A program made the position numbers and the translations under genes. This document shows, one piece after another, positions 8,280 to 18,168 of a stretch of DNA of 64,000 nucleotides (position 1 is the first letter of the stretch; each line of letters starts with the position of its first letter). Source of the DNA: Kordia zhangzhouensis (GTDB lineage: Bacteria; Bacteroidota; Bacteroidia; Flavobacteriales; Flavobacteriaceae); NCBI RefSeq assembly GCF_001005305.1, contig NZ_LBMH01000004.1, positions 186,001 to 250,000 on the forward strand. Reading direction: 5' to 3'. Below the pieces are notes generated by a model. That model ran no database searches. It was not told the DNA's origin and saw only the letters and a program-made list of their open reading frames with translations.

Positions 8280-11108
8280 ATGCTGAAAGGCTTTTTGCAC
8301 AAAACATTTGGATTAAGAGATGGCGAAATATACATCTCTTTTTTAATGCAGTTATATATCTTTTTAATTATAACTGTCTTGTTAATTGTAAAGCCTACGG
8401 TAAATGCATTATTCTTATCAAAACTAGGGTCAGAACAGCTACCTTATGGATATTTACTCGTTGCAGTAACAGCTGTAGTTACTGCTTATTTTTATAATAA
8501 AGCCATCAGAAGACTATCCTTGATAAAAGTGATCGTGTTTTCGTTGGTTTTTTTCAGTTTAGGATTTATTGGACTTAGTGCATTGTTATATTTTTCAATG
8601 CTGAACAACTGGATTTTATATATTTATTATCTAGGAGTTTCACTATTTGCTGTTATCACGACTTCTCAATTTTGGATTTTAGCAAATATTGTTTACAATT
8701 CTAGAGAAGCCAAACGATTATTTGGATTTATAGGTGCAGGTGCTATTGCAGGAGGAATTTTTGGAGGGTATTTAACAAGCATTGTAGTTTCTGCTTTCGG
8801 AAATAAAACAGTTGTATTATTGGCAGCACTACTTATACTGTGTTGTATTCCAATATTACAAAAAGTATGGAATTTGCGTTTGCGAGTCATGAACACATAT
8901 GTTCGAAACCAACGAAAGTTTAATGAAACAGAAACGAGTGAGCCTTCATTGAAAATTATCTCTAGATCCAAACATCTTACATATTTGGCACTGATAGTAG
9001 GGATTAGTGTAATTGTTGCTAAACTGGTCGATTTTCAATTCAGTGACTTTGCAAACAAAGCTATTGGCAACTCGGAAGAGTTAGCTGCATTTTTTGGGTT
9101 CTGGTTTTCAACATTCAATGTGTTGGCTTTAGTGCTACAATTGTTTTTTACAAATCGTGTATTAAGTAAACTAGGTGTGTCAAGTACTTTACTAATTCTT
9201 CCTCTAGGAATTGCCTTAGGAAGTCTCTTATTTATTACCTTTCCAGAATTATGGGTATTGGTATTAATTAAAGGAATTGATGGAAGTTTTAAACAATCAC
9301 TCAACAAAGCAGCTTTTGAACTTTCTGTAATGCCTATTCCTCTCAATATAAAAAATCAAGCCAAATCGTACATCGATGTTGTGGTAGATAGTATTGCCAC
9401 AGGATTATCTGGGTTTATTTTAATTTTTTTAGTAAAAAAACTAAATGTAGCAACAACATACATTACGGTGATTATTTTACTATTTGTACTTATTTGGATT
9501 CTCCTTATTTATAAACTTCGCGAAGCATATTACAATTCATTTCGCAAAAACATCGAAAATACGCTTTACAAAGAAGAAGATACTTCAAATGCTAAACAAA
9601 AAATAGAAACCACTGTTGCGGCAGCAAGACGCATCTTAAACGGAAACGATGAAAAGGCTATTTTAAATCTTTTACAAAAATTAAACACTTACAAATTACG
9701 TTCGCTCAAAAATGATGTAGTGCAGTTATTAAATCATGCGTCCAATGAAGTAAAAGTGGCTGCTATTGAAGAATTGCATGCATATGCTGACGCCACTGCT
9801 GTAGAAAAGGTCAAAACTCTAATCCATCAAAAAGATGACAAATTGGTTTATGCTGCGTTGGATTATATATTATTTCACTCAACATCAGAAACAGAATTCT
9901 TTGAAACTTATCTGAATCATTCGAACGATTATATTGCCAATGCTGCTTTACTGTGTTTGGCAAAGGAAACATCAAATAATAAAGACGTAGCGTCAAAATT
10001 TGAGTTAAATAACCGTATTACTGAGAAGATTAATGATTTAAAAGGAGCTGAAGTTGACATTCGTCAAGAATCCATAGCTGAATTGTTAATTACCATTGCG
10101 CATGCTCGAATGCCTGAGCATTATTTCTTCGTAGAAAAGTACTTCGAAAGCAATCAAAATTACTTGAAAACACATGCCATTAAAGCGGCAGGTATTATAA
10201 AATCAATACAATTTATTCAGCCTTTGTTTGATTGTTTAGAAGATAAAAAATATCGAAAAAAAGCAATTAATGCATTAAAAAATTACGGTACAGAAATTAC
10301 GAATACAATTATTTATCTAGAAGAATCAGAAAAACTAAAGGCAAAAGATAAACGTTTTGTACCCAGAATTATAGAATCATTTGAAACTCAAAATGCGGTC
10401 AATATTTTAATGCGATTGATGAAGAGCCGCGATTTTATCATTCGATATGAAGCAGCACGTTCGCTCTTAAAGCTACACACTCGAAAAGGCAATCTAACAT
10501 TTCATGTGCGTGTAGTTAAGAGTTTAATTTTGAAAGAAACTAAGCATTACAGACATGCATTGAAAGCTAAATTATTTTTAAGTCAATTGATTGGCGCAAC
10601 TGTTAATGCAGAGAATGAACACGTACATCTTTCTGAAATTGATAAAGCACGTCAAGAAATTGTAAATGTATTGGATGAACAAATGGATACAAGTTTGCGT
10701 ACAATTTTTAAATTACTTGCAATCATTTATAATGCAGACGATATAAAAATTACGTATTCAGGATTGTTAAGCGATGTGAAAAATGCTAGGGTAAATGCAT
10801 TGGAGTTTTTAGATAATTTGCTTAAAGGACAGTTGAAATTTCAGCTCATCACTTTGTTAGAAATGAATATTGTTGATGCTGAATCTGTACATAAATCAAT
10901 AACAAAACCTGTAATTGAAGATGAAAAAGACTGTTTGACTCTCTTAGTGAAAACAAGAGGGAAACGTATCAAGCTTTTGGTGTTGTCATTAATCAACTTG
11001 CTGAAAGACAGGCGATATGTAGCTTTGGTAAAACCTTTAAAAAAGCATAAAAATATAGAAGTTAAATATGCGGCAAAACAGACTTTAGAAAAACTATATC
11101 GCCGTTAA
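8280..11108 (+). CDS. Npt1/NTT-type nucleotide transporter fused to HEAT-like repeats
   Basis: A 942-aa protein. Residues 1 to about 420 are a 12-helix carrier with marks of the ATP/ADP translocase (TLC/NTT) family: VKPTVNALFLSKLG near helix 1, then FWILANIVYNSREAKRLFG and a Gly-rich GAGAIAGGIFGG. Residues about 440-942 are soluble and helical, built from repeated two-helix units of HEAT type (for example HASNEVKVAAIEELHAYA and RDFIIRYEAARSLLKL). NTT proteins exchange ATP for ADP or other nucleotides; in free-living bacteria the role is unsettled. It follows an exported serine hydrolase gene and ends at a bidirectional terminator. Confidence 0.8.
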   Translation: MLKGFLHKTFGLRDGEIYISFLMQLYIFLIITVLLIVKPTVNALFLSKLGSEQLPYGYLLVAVTAVVTAYFYNKAIRRLSLIKVIVFSLVFFSLGFIGLSALLYFSMLNNWILYIYYLGVSLFAVITTSQFWILANIVYNSREAKRLFGFIGAGAIAGGIFGGYLTSIVVSAFGNKTVVLLAALLILCCIPILQKVWNLRLRVMNTYVRNQRKFNETETSEPSLKIISRSKHLTYLALIVGISVIVAKLVDFQFSDFANKAIGNSEELAAFFGFWFSTFNVLALVLQLFFTNRVLSKLGVSSTLLILPLGIALGSLLFITFPELWVLVLIKGIDGSFKQSLNKAAFELSVMPIPLNIKNQAKSYIDVVVDSIATGLSGFILIFLVKKLNVATTYITVIILLFVLIWILLIYKLREAYYNSFRKNIENTLYKEEDTSNAKQKIETTVAAARRILNGNDEKAILNLLQKLNTYKLRSLKNDVVQLLNHASNEVKVAAIEELHAYADATAVEKVKTLIHQKDDKLVYAALDYILFHSTSETEFFETYLNHSNDYIANAALLCLAKETSNNKDVASKFELNNRITEKINDLKGAEVDIRQESIAELLITIAHARMPEHYFFVEKYFESNQNYLKTHAIKAAGIIKSIQFIQPLFDCLEDKKYRKKAINALKNYGTEITNTIIYLEESEKLKAKDKRFVPRIIESFETQNAVNILMRLMKSRDFIIRYEAARSLLKLHTRKGNLTFHVRVVKSLILKETKHYRHALKAKLFLSQLIGATVNAENEHVHLSEIDKARQEIVNVLDEQMDTSLRTIFKLLAIIYNADDIKITYSGLLSDVKNARVNALEFLDNLLKGQLKFQLITLLEMNIVDAESVHKSITKPVIEDEKDCLTLLVKTRGKRIKLLVLSLINLLKDRRYVALVKPLKKHKNIEVKYAAKQTLEKLYRR

Positions 11109-11171
11109 GTATATGTATATAATTTATAAATAATTAAAGATGTTATTTATTCAATTTTGTAAAGAATAAAA

Positions 11172-11202
11172 AAAACACGTTACATAGATGAACGTGTTTT
11201 TT
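11172..11202. terminator. Bidirectional terminator between convergent operons
   Basis: A 10-bp perfect stem AAAACACGTT / AACGTGTTTT with a 9-nt loop and A/T runs on both sides, so it can serve both the 8280 gene (plus) and the 11231 gene (minus). Confidence 0.85.
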
Positions 11203-11230
11203 GAATAGTAATATAGTTGACTATGGATTG

Positions 11231-12556
11231 CTAGTTTCCATCGCCATTACCACTATCATCTTCTGGATCATTATAATTTTCGTCAATTTTTAGTTCTTCT
11301 GTTTCATTATTTTTGGTAATGAGATTGTCAATTTTACTAGCTAAGTACATATGTGCACCAGCAGAATTTTTATTTAGCACATTACTCATTAAACAAACAA
11401 TATATTTTGCGCCATTAGGATGTTCAACAATAATTACGGAGTTCATATAATTGAAAACATTCCCCGCATACTTAGCACAATTAGGATTTTTTTCTCGATC
11501 ACATTTGTAATAACTCCCTGATTTAAAATACACAGCAGCACTATCTAATTTGGGCGAACGTGCGTAGCGAATCCGTCTATCGGTCAAATACAATAAACGT
11601 TTCATTTCCAAACTTGATTCAGGATCTACGACCTTTCCTTGTTCCAATTGTACCAAAAACTTCATTAAACCTCTAGGAGTTCCAATACTACCTCCTTTTC
11701 GACCAACGTATTTCCCTGCGGGTCTAGTAAACATTCCGCCTAATCGCCAGTCGTCTTCAGAAATGCCTAACTTTCGTAAAGGTTCGTTAACAACTGCATT
11801 TGCTAAATTGGTCAAAGAATCTCTAGGAGTATCTTTAAAATATTGTTCGGCTTGTTCTTCAGTCAAGTTTACATAATTTTCTTCAAATGCAGCCATGAGC
11901 ATCGCTTCTCTATACAATACACTCGCTGCACCATTATTACTCACAGAAACCATATGATCTAACCATTCAAATAATGAAAATGTATCTGTGGCACGGACTT
12001 GTCTTTTGGTGAGTTTGTCATTTTCTATATCATAAATCGGAACGGTATGATGATCGCCAGTTCCCCAATAACGCGCAGAAACTTGAATCCCTTTCAAATA
12101 AGCAATGCGTTCTTCAAAAGAATTTGGGCAAATTTTAGCCATTTGTGTAAAAATAGCATTCAATACTGCAATTTTCCCAACACTACCTGGCTGATATCCT
12201 ACATTTTCTCTGTGTGAAGCATATTTTAGATTTTCTGGATTAGTCATATCTAATACAGCAACAGAGTAATTACCTTGTGGAATTAAGCGTTTAATTTTTC
12301 GCATAAATTCATCATCATCAATGAGGATTTGATTGATACTATCTTCCTTTCTATTGCTCAAGTTTAGCTTGATTTCCTCCAACTTTTTATATGCTCCTGG
12401 CGGAATACGATTATACGGAATGCTGTCGAGCTGCATTTTGTGTAATTGATATAAACGTTTGATTCCGGTACGTTGATAACCATCAATAGGATAGGAGATA
12501 AACCCAAAAGAAATGAGGATACAACACCCTACAATTATATATAAAAGTTTTTTCAT
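11231..12556 (-). CDS. Exported serine hydrolase, class A beta-lactamase-like
   Basis: A 441-aa protein with an N-terminal membrane/signal helix (about 4-21). SxxK is S125-V-G-K128, SVSNNGAAS is the second motif and KSGSYYKC the third, so the active-site triad of the penicillin-recognising fold is present. The C-terminal tail is Glu/Asp/Asn/Gly-rich. It starts 1 bp after the stop of the dikinase-like gene and is probably co-translated with it. It is a distant paralogue of the hydrolase at 7331, with an insert between motifs 1 and 2. The substrate (peptidoglycan or other) is not determinable here. Confidence 0.82.
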   Translation of the reverse strand: MKKLLYIIVGCCILISFGFISYPIDGYQRTGIKRLYQLHKMQLDSIPYNRIPPGAYKKLEEIKLNLSNRKEDSINQILIDDDEFMRKIKRLIPQGNYSVAVLDMTNPENLKYASHRENVGYQPGSVGKIAVLNAIFTQMAKICPNSFEERIAYLKGIQVSARYWGTGDHHTVPIYDIENDKLTKRQVRATDTFSLFEWLDHMVSVSNNGAASVLYREAMLMAAFEENYVNLTEEQAEQYFKDTPRDSLTNLANAVVNEPLRKLGISEDDWRLGGMFTRPAGKYVGRKGGSIGTPRGLMKFLVQLEQGKVVDPESSLEMKRLLYLTDRRIRYARSPKLDSAAVYFKSGSYYKCDREKNPNCAKYAGNVFNYMNSVIIVEHPNGAKYIVCLMSNVLNKNSAGAHMYLASKIDNLITKNNETEELKIDENYNDPEDDSGNGDGN

Positions 12557-12557
12557 G

Positions 12558-15464
12558 TTATAGTATTGTTTTTATAGATACTGTTTGATTCGTATCTATT
12601 TTTGGTGTAATAGACATTAAATACTCAGAACTCTTGGCTTTTTTATTTTCAACGAAAGGACGAATTTGGAAGAGCCATAATTTATCATTTTTAAAACCAA
12701 ATTCTACGTCGTATGCTTGATTTTTGGAAGCAGTGTGTTCTGACATCTTTTCTCGAACTCTTGTCGCTATGCTGCGAATATCTTTAATGTTTTTTTGATT
12801 CAAGATTGGAGATTCAAAAGTGGTAAAATACTCTTTTGTTCCTCCGTATTCAGGCAATCGAATGTAATTAGGTTGTCTTGCAGGTGCTAGTAATAAATCT
12901 GTTTTTGCTGTGATTAATCGAGTTTCAGCTGATTGCCCATCAACAGCACCGCCAGCACCGCGACTAAAGGCAACTGTAAGATCATTATCATTACCCGAAT
13001 TAATTCCTTTAGTAATCATTACACCTGAATAATCTACATCTACACTTGGGATGATTAAAATAGAAGGGAAAACATTCTCAGGGTTCGATAAATACTTTTG
13101 TCGCCACTTAAAACTTCGTTCCGTATAGGCAGAAGCCCATACACGTTTAATCCCTTTAATTATTTCATCTTCATCTTTAATATTAAAAAGTGTTAAATTC
13201 AACCCAGCTCCAGTAAACTCTTTCAAGTCCTCCATATTAGTGTCACTTCGCAAAAATACTGGGACATTGCCAATTTTGTCTCCAAAAGTCTTTTTGAAGC
13301 TTTTGTAGAGGTCATTTTTAAATGTTTCATCAAGAGGAATTTCAATGATAGCTTCGTGCAGTTTTTTTAAATTCGCAAGTAAAAATGCTTCTACTTTTGT
13401 TTCAGATACATTTTCTTTTCGCATACGATTAGCATCCGCAAAAGTATTGTTTAAATACTTCCAATAGCTTATATTTTCACTAGGCATGATTTGATCCATA
13501 TGTGAACGGAAAAGTCCAAATGGAATAATCAAACCTTCTACCACGTGATTGGGAAATAGTTTTTTAAGTTCTCCTAAATTAGCCGCTTTTGGCCCACATA
13601 ATTTACCAGAATCACTAGCGTCAACTTCACGCATAGTAATCACTTTAGTAACGTCTAGTTTGATATCTTTTATAGGAACTTCAATAATGTTTTTACTACG
13701 CTCTTTTTTCTGAAACAACTCTATTTCATTTGCAGTCATATTGCTTTCGGTTTTCAATACAATATTTCCTTTATTAGAAACTGCATAAAAAACTTTTTGC
13801 CCGTTATATTTTTTGAGTGATTTTAAGTTGTCATACGATAAAACAGCATTCGGAATTCCGAGGTTTCTAGCTAATAATTGAACGTGTGATACTAAGTTTC
13901 CTTCAGAAACAGTCATAATTCCTGCTACAGGCTTTAAATCGTGAGGAGGTTTTTCAAAAATGTAAATTTTATCGGTACTTACTTCAACATGATCAGGGTT
14001 TCCATCAATTACGACCAATTCGCCAAAAGCATATCCAGGATTCAATCCACGCATAGCACTTTGATGATCAATATTCATAACTTGATTGTCGATATTGGAT
14101 AAGTTGGAAACAAAAACACCCAAATTACTTACGGTTTCACCAAGACTTAAAGCAACACTACTACGCACACGGTCGTCAATAAAGCTATAGGTTGTCGGCT
14201 CGAATTTTGAATAAATATCAACATCTTTTTGATAATTTGCTTTCACCATTGAGGTACTCCATTCTACCATACTTCTTCCGTAGTGTAAAATTGTATTTAG
14301 AGTTTCAATGTCAACTTCATCTTTAGTTAGTACTTCGTTCAATTGCGTATCGATAGCACTATATTCCCAGACTTCAATGAGTCCTGTTCCTGCTGCAGCA
14401 CATGTAAGCGTATTAATTTTATCTAAGTTATCTTCAAGCGTTTTTACGTGCCAATTTTGTACTTCTTTTAAAAGAATATGTTCTAATTCGTTTGAAATAT
14501 CTAATAATTTTAAACGATCTGTGTTTTTTTTGAACGAATTCACATTCAAACGAATGTCGTACAAAAGCTTTGAGATGTCTGTCACTAATACTTTTGAAGG
14601 AGTTTCACTTGAATTTGATTTTAAAAAAGAAATAAGTTGTGTTGTTAATGTGTGTGTTTGAGAGATAGAATTTACATCACTAAGTAGTTTATCAAAATTA
14701 ATTGGCGCATAGTAATTACGCATAGTTTGTAATAGCTTAGAAAAGTCTTGTCGCTGTTTATCCGTAAGTTTAGACTTGTGTTTTTGGATAAATTTTTCAA
14801 CTAAAGCAATATCTGTAGCTTCAGGTTGTCCATGAATTTTAATACGAACATCCATAAATGATGGAATGTCTTCTGCTAATAATTTAGATTCACTTCGCAT
14901 GTCTTGAGCTAAATTGCTATCTCCATTGTGAGGAATATCTTTGAGAGCTTGTCTTGCTAAAAAGTAATTTGAATATAGGAAATCATCATCTATAAAGAGA
15001 ATCTCAAAAAATTCTTTTCCCCAAGCTTCTTCATCTTCACTTTGAAGTGCGCCACGATAATATTGAGCACGTCTTAAAATCCAACCATTATCAATACTGG
15101 AAAGATATTTACCAATTTGATATTGTTTTAATCGACTAAAATTATTTTTGGCATCCAAAAACTCCTGAAATGACAGTGAAGCTAGAATCTCACCAAAAAA
15201 TAAATGGTTTGTCTTTCTAAGATCGATTGCACTATTTTTAAAAGCAGCATGTTGGATACCACCACCAATATCATCTGGACACGGATCTTTGGCTTCTCGA
15301 ATGCTTCCATCTTTACAAAACCATTTAATAGCATTGTAGGGACCACGTATATCTTTTTTGTATTGTTCGATTAAGTTTTTGATATACTCTGTTGATTTTT
15401 CTTGAGCTACTGAGACTATAGAAAAAGAAAGAGCACAAATAAATAGAAGAATTTTTTTATACAT
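12558..15464 (-). CDS. Exported PEP-synthase/glucan-dikinase-like phosphotransferase
   Basis: A 968-aa protein with a signal peptide ending SVAQ. Residues about 25-480 are helical and unrecognised. A phosphohistidine swivelling domain follows, with catalytic His527 in SEGNLVSHVQLLARNLGIP. An ATP-grasp PPDK_N-type domain comes last (about 640-935), with CGPKAANLGEL, VFLRSDTNMED and WLFQIRPF. The His domain lying before a C-terminal nucleotide domain, with no PEP/pyruvate TIM barrel, is the order of glucan and phosphoglucan water dikinases rather than PEP synthase. Export of an ATP-dependent enzyme is odd; see findings. It is encoded between a small membrane protein and a serine hydrolase in one tight operon. 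Confidence 0.78.
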   Translation of the reverse strand: MYKKILLFICALSFSIVSVAQEKSTEYIKNLIEQYKKDIRGPYNAIKWFCKDGSIREAKDPCPDDIGGGIQHAAFKNSAIDLRKTNHLFFGEILASLSFQEFLDAKNNFSRLKQYQIGKYLSSIDNGWILRRAQYYRGALQSEDEEAWGKEFFEILFIDDDFLYSNYFLARQALKDIPHNGDSNLAQDMRSESKLLAEDIPSFMDVRIKIHGQPEATDIALVEKFIQKHKSKLTDKQRQDFSKLLQTMRNYYAPINFDKLLSDVNSISQTHTLTTQLISFLKSNSSETPSKVLVTDISKLLYDIRLNVNSFKKNTDRLKLLDISNELEHILLKEVQNWHVKTLEDNLDKINTLTCAAAGTGLIEVWEYSAIDTQLNEVLTKDEVDIETLNTILHYGRSMVEWSTSMVKANYQKDVDIYSKFEPTTYSFIDDRVRSSVALSLGETVSNLGVFVSNLSNIDNQVMNIDHQSAMRGLNPGYAFGELVVIDGNPDHVEVSTDKIYIFEKPPHDLKPVAGIMTVSEGNLVSHVQLLARNLGIPNAVLSYDNLKSLKKYNGQKVFYAVSNKGNIVLKTESNMTANEIELFQKKERSKNIIEVPIKDIKLDVTKVITMREVDASDSGKLCGPKAANLGELKKLFPNHVVEGLIIPFGLFRSHMDQIMPSENISYWKYLNNTFADANRMRKENVSETKVEAFLLANLKKLHEAIIEIPLDETFKNDLYKSFKKTFGDKIGNVPVFLRSDTNMEDLKEFTGAGLNLTLFNIKDEDEIIKGIKRVWASAYTERSFKWRQKYLSNPENVFPSILIIPSVDVDYSGVMITKGINSGNDNDLTVAFSRGAGGAVDGQSAETRLITAKTDLLLAPARQPNYIRLPEYGGTKEYFTTFESPILNQKNIKDIRSIATRVREKMSEHTASKNQAYDVEFGFKNDKLWLFQIRPFVENKKAKSSEYLMSITPKIDTNQTVSIKTIL

Positions 15465-15467
15465 TCA

Positions 15468-15671
15468 CTAGACTTTTTTTCCTACAACCAAACCAACTAA
15501 CAAGGCTATAACGCCTAATCCAATTGTGATATATGCATTATTATTGTCTTGTACTTCAGCATTAAGCGGACCAAAACTGAAAGAGGCCTCAGGAATAATA
15601 ATAGTATATACTCCGTACCCAATCAATAAAATTCCAGCAATAAGTAATACTAATTTAATTGTTTTATTCAT
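15468..15671 (-). CDS. Small two-helix membrane protein (DUF3185-like)
   Basis: A 67-aa protein: one hydrophobic helix near the start (LVLLIAGILLIGYGVYTII), a short polar loop with FGPLNAEVQDN, and a second helix (ITIGLGVIALLVGLVVG). The layout resembles DUF3185, but I am unsure of the assignment. It is the first gene of the operon with the dikinase-like gene, whose ATG is 3 bp after this stop. Confidence 0.7.
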   Translation of the reverse strand: MNKTIKLVLLIAGILLIGYGVYTIIIPEASFSFGPLNAEVQDNNNAYITIGLGVIALLVGLVVGKKV

Positions 15672-15907
15672 GATGTTGTGTATTAGGTTATTATATAGTT
15701 ACAAAGATGTTGTAATTATACATAGCAAGTTAACTCATTTACAAGAATCTTTTGCTTAAAAATAAGTTTATTCTAAAAAAGAAAGGAATCAAGGTTTGAG
15801 TAAGAAGTAGAGTTATTTTCTTTATAGTTAACAGTAGTTTGTGATTACTCATATAAAAGTGCAAAAAGCGAGCAAAACATTTGCATTGAATCTTCAATTT
15901 CAAAGAT

Positions 15908-17131
15908 TTATGAGCAATTATTAATCTTTTCGTCTATTTGTTGTATTAAAGCCCAAAGGTAAATATGGTAATCTTTAATGTGATATCCCCAATTTGGATA
16001 ATTCGGGTGGTTTTGCTCGTTCTCTAAATCATTTGGTCGTTGGTCGTTGATAACGGGATTATATTCAATACTCAAAACTACTTTTTGTGAGTTCTCCCTT
16101 CGGTGTCTAATATTATAAAGTCCATTAAATGCAATAAAATTTACACCAGTTCCAAGATTGTAAGAATTAGGTGTAATATAATTTGTTAATGAAGATGTTG
16201 TTTCGTTGTAAAAACTAAAATCTTGTACAAACCAATCTTCATTTTCATTAAATGCTCTATAAACAAGACCGCTATTAATTAAGTAAGGATTAAATTCAGG
16301 AAGTCCATAATTAATTTCTGGGATAGACTGATTCTCGTCATAAGTGGTCCAATTATTAATACATTCACATTGAGCAGCTGTTGTGCATAGAGGAATATTT
16401 TGCCACCAACCGTTTTGATATAATCCTTGATTTGCATAAACATACCCCATACCACCAAGAGCTGCAGTCACAAGTTGTGCCCTTAAATTTTCATCATGAT
16501 CAAATAAATCTCTTAATAACATTGAAAGTAAGTAGGAGCCTTGTGAGTGTCCTGCAAGAATAATTTTATTACCATTATTATAGTTGTTAAGATAAGTAAG
16601 AAATGCAGCTTTAACATCACTGAATGAAGTGGCTATGATATTTGCTTGTAGTTCTTTATCGACATAATCTTTAAATGTTACTCCTGTTGATTGCCTGTAT
16701 CTAGGAGCGAACATTCTGCCATACTTTGAAAGTAAACCGCCTTGAGCAATAATAGTACTGTTAATTAAAAAGGAAGACTGATTCTCAATGTCAATATTTT
16801 CTGGAATGGAATTTTGGGAAAGAACAGTTGGATGAACAAAGAAAACATCTATTCCTGTGTTGATGTTTGAATTATTGTCAATTTGTACTGTCTGTTGAAC
16901 TTGTAAATTTTCATCAATGATCTCTATGTCTAAATTATAGTTTGATAAAATAGTCGTTTTATTTGGATGAAAAGCCCAATTAGTCATTGATGTGTAATCA
17001 ACTATTGAATTAGGTAGTTCGATAGTCAAAACCAAAGGATCGTCTTGTAGATCTGGGTTTTTATCTTTTGAACAAGATACGATAAATAAGACAACATATA
17101 ATAAGATGTTTTTTCTCATTAATTCTTTCAT
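15908..17131 (-). CDS. DUF3089-family alpha/beta-hydrolase lipoprotein
   Basis: A 407-aa protein with a lipoprotein signal ending IVSC (a shorter start at 17119 is also possible). The GIDVFFVHPTVL block marks the start of DUF3089, and the nucleophile elbow is GHSQGS in ILAGHSQGSYLL. A His-containing C terminus could complete the triad. The family is related to lipases and esterases; the substrate is unknown. It stands alone, with 190 bp of featureless AT-rich DNA separating it from the sigma-factor gene. Confidence 0.82.
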   Translation of the reverse strand: MKELMRKNILLYVVLFIVSCSKDKNPDLQDDPLVLTIELPNSIVDYTSMTNWAFHPNKTTILSNYNLDIEIIDENLQVQQTVQIDNNSNINTGIDVFFVHPTVLSQNSIPENIDIENQSSFLINSTIIAQGGLLSKYGRMFAPRYRQSTGVTFKDYVDKELQANIIATSFSDVKAAFLTYLNNYNNGNKIILAGHSQGSYLLSMLLRDLFDHDENLRAQLVTAALGGMGYVYANQGLYQNGWWQNIPLCTTAAQCECINNWTTYDENQSIPEINYGLPEFNPYLINSGLVYRAFNENEDWFVQDFSFYNETTSSLTNYITPNSYNLGTGVNFIAFNGLYNIRHRRENSQKVVLSIEYNPVINDQRPNDLENEQNHPNYPNWGYHIKDYHIYLWALIQQIDEKINNCS

Positions 17132-17323
17132 TTACTTTTTTTAGACTATTTTTTATCGAGAGAGTTTAATTCAGTTAGTCTGCAACGATTCTTTATAACT
17201 GTAAGCAGTGGATTATAATTGTTTGTTTTTATGATTACGTACAGATTTTAATAATTTCAATCGAATTTAGACGTAATTGAATTAGTCTAAATATATGATT
17301 ATCAATTTTTTTGTTTGATTTTT

Positions 17324-18124
17324 CTAATCAAAATTTAATATCTTTTTTGTGGTAAGTATTTTGTTTAATTGCTTAATAAAATCGGATTGACTAATGAATT
17401 TTCCATGATTCTGATAAATCCCTGCCATCGAATTTAGTTCTTCCATTTCATTATTGTAAGTTTCTACTTTGTCAGCAAACAATAGATTCTCTCTTGTAAT
17501 TCTCCCACAAGAAATTGCCGTATTTATTCTTTTGTTACATCGACAACTGTTGTTTTGATTATAAACACCGCAATGGGCATCTAAAAATCCACCGATTAAC
17601 TTTCTTGACAATTGGAGTCGTTTTCTAAAATTCTCGGGTGTTGTTTCCGTAATATATGAAGCAACATTACTCTTTATCTTCAAAACACTTCCAAGTATAA
17701 AGGCAATTCTCAAATCCCTATTCAAACACTGTAGCATTGCCAAAGTGCAACCAGTTTTCATTTCTTTTTCTAAAATATTTTTATCTGGTTGCTCATAACT
17801 TACAGGTTCCTTTATTGAATATAGGTCAGCGGAAAAGACATCAAAAGAAGTGAAAGTCTTTTCAAGTGTAGTTTTTTTTAGATTGATTAAATAATTTGTT
17901 GCAACCCGGTATGTCCAGGTTGAAAATTTACTTTGTCCATTATACTTACTTAAATTCGTAATTATTTTTATTAAAATTTCTTGTGTAGCATCTTCTGCAT
18001 CCATTCTATTCCATAAAAATCGTAGAGATATATTAAATACCAAACTTTGAATGGAATTAATTAATTTTTCCAGACTTTTTTTATTGCCTTCTAGACAGGA
18101 TTTTATTAGTTCTTTTTCTTCCAT
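17324..18124 (-). CDS. Sigma-70 family (ECF-like) sigma factor with Cys-rich C terminus
   Basis: 266 aa from the ATG at 18124; the frame continues upstream to a TTG at 18154, but that lies inside a hairpin and I reject it. Region 2 is clear (DAEDATQEILIKII and FSTWTYRVATNYLIN). Region 4 is weak. After it comes an unusual Cys cluster, HCGVYNQNNSCRCNK then SCGR, which could bind metal or sense redox state. No anti-sigma gene is adjacent; an SRPBCC gene lies upstream, separated by a 10-bp-stem hairpin. It may be cargo of an old integrated element (see the recombinase remnant). Confidence 0.78.
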   Translation of the reverse strand: MEEKELIKSCLEGNKKSLEKLINSIQSLVFNISLRFLWNRMDAEDATQEILIKIITNLSKYNGQSKFSTWTYRVATNYLINLKKTTLEKTFTSFDVFSADLYSIKEPVSYEQPDKNILEKEMKTGCTLAMLQCLNRDLRIAFILGSVLKIKSNVASYITETTPENFRKRLQLSRKLIGGFLDAHCGVYNQNNSCRCNKRINTAISCGRITRENLLFADKVETYNNEMEELNSMAGIYQNHGKFISQSDFIKQLNKILTTKKILNFD

Positions 18125-18133
18125 TTTGAAAAT

Positions 18134-18160
18134 AATGGGTTGGAATTTAACCAACCCATT
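18134..18160 (-). promoter_or_regulatory. Intergenic hairpin between SRPBCC and sigma genes
   Basis: A 10-bp perfect stem AATGGGTTGG / CCAACCCATT with a 7-nt loop lies between the stop of the SRPBCC gene and the ATG of the sigma gene. There is no U run after it on the minus strand, so it is more likely an RNA processing or attenuating hairpin than a terminator. Confidence 0.5.
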
Positions 18161-18168
18161 TCTACTTT

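Noticed and set aside
18125-18154. TTG start for the sigma factor
   Set aside because: It would lie inside the hairpin; ATG at 18124 gives a normal ECF N terminus.
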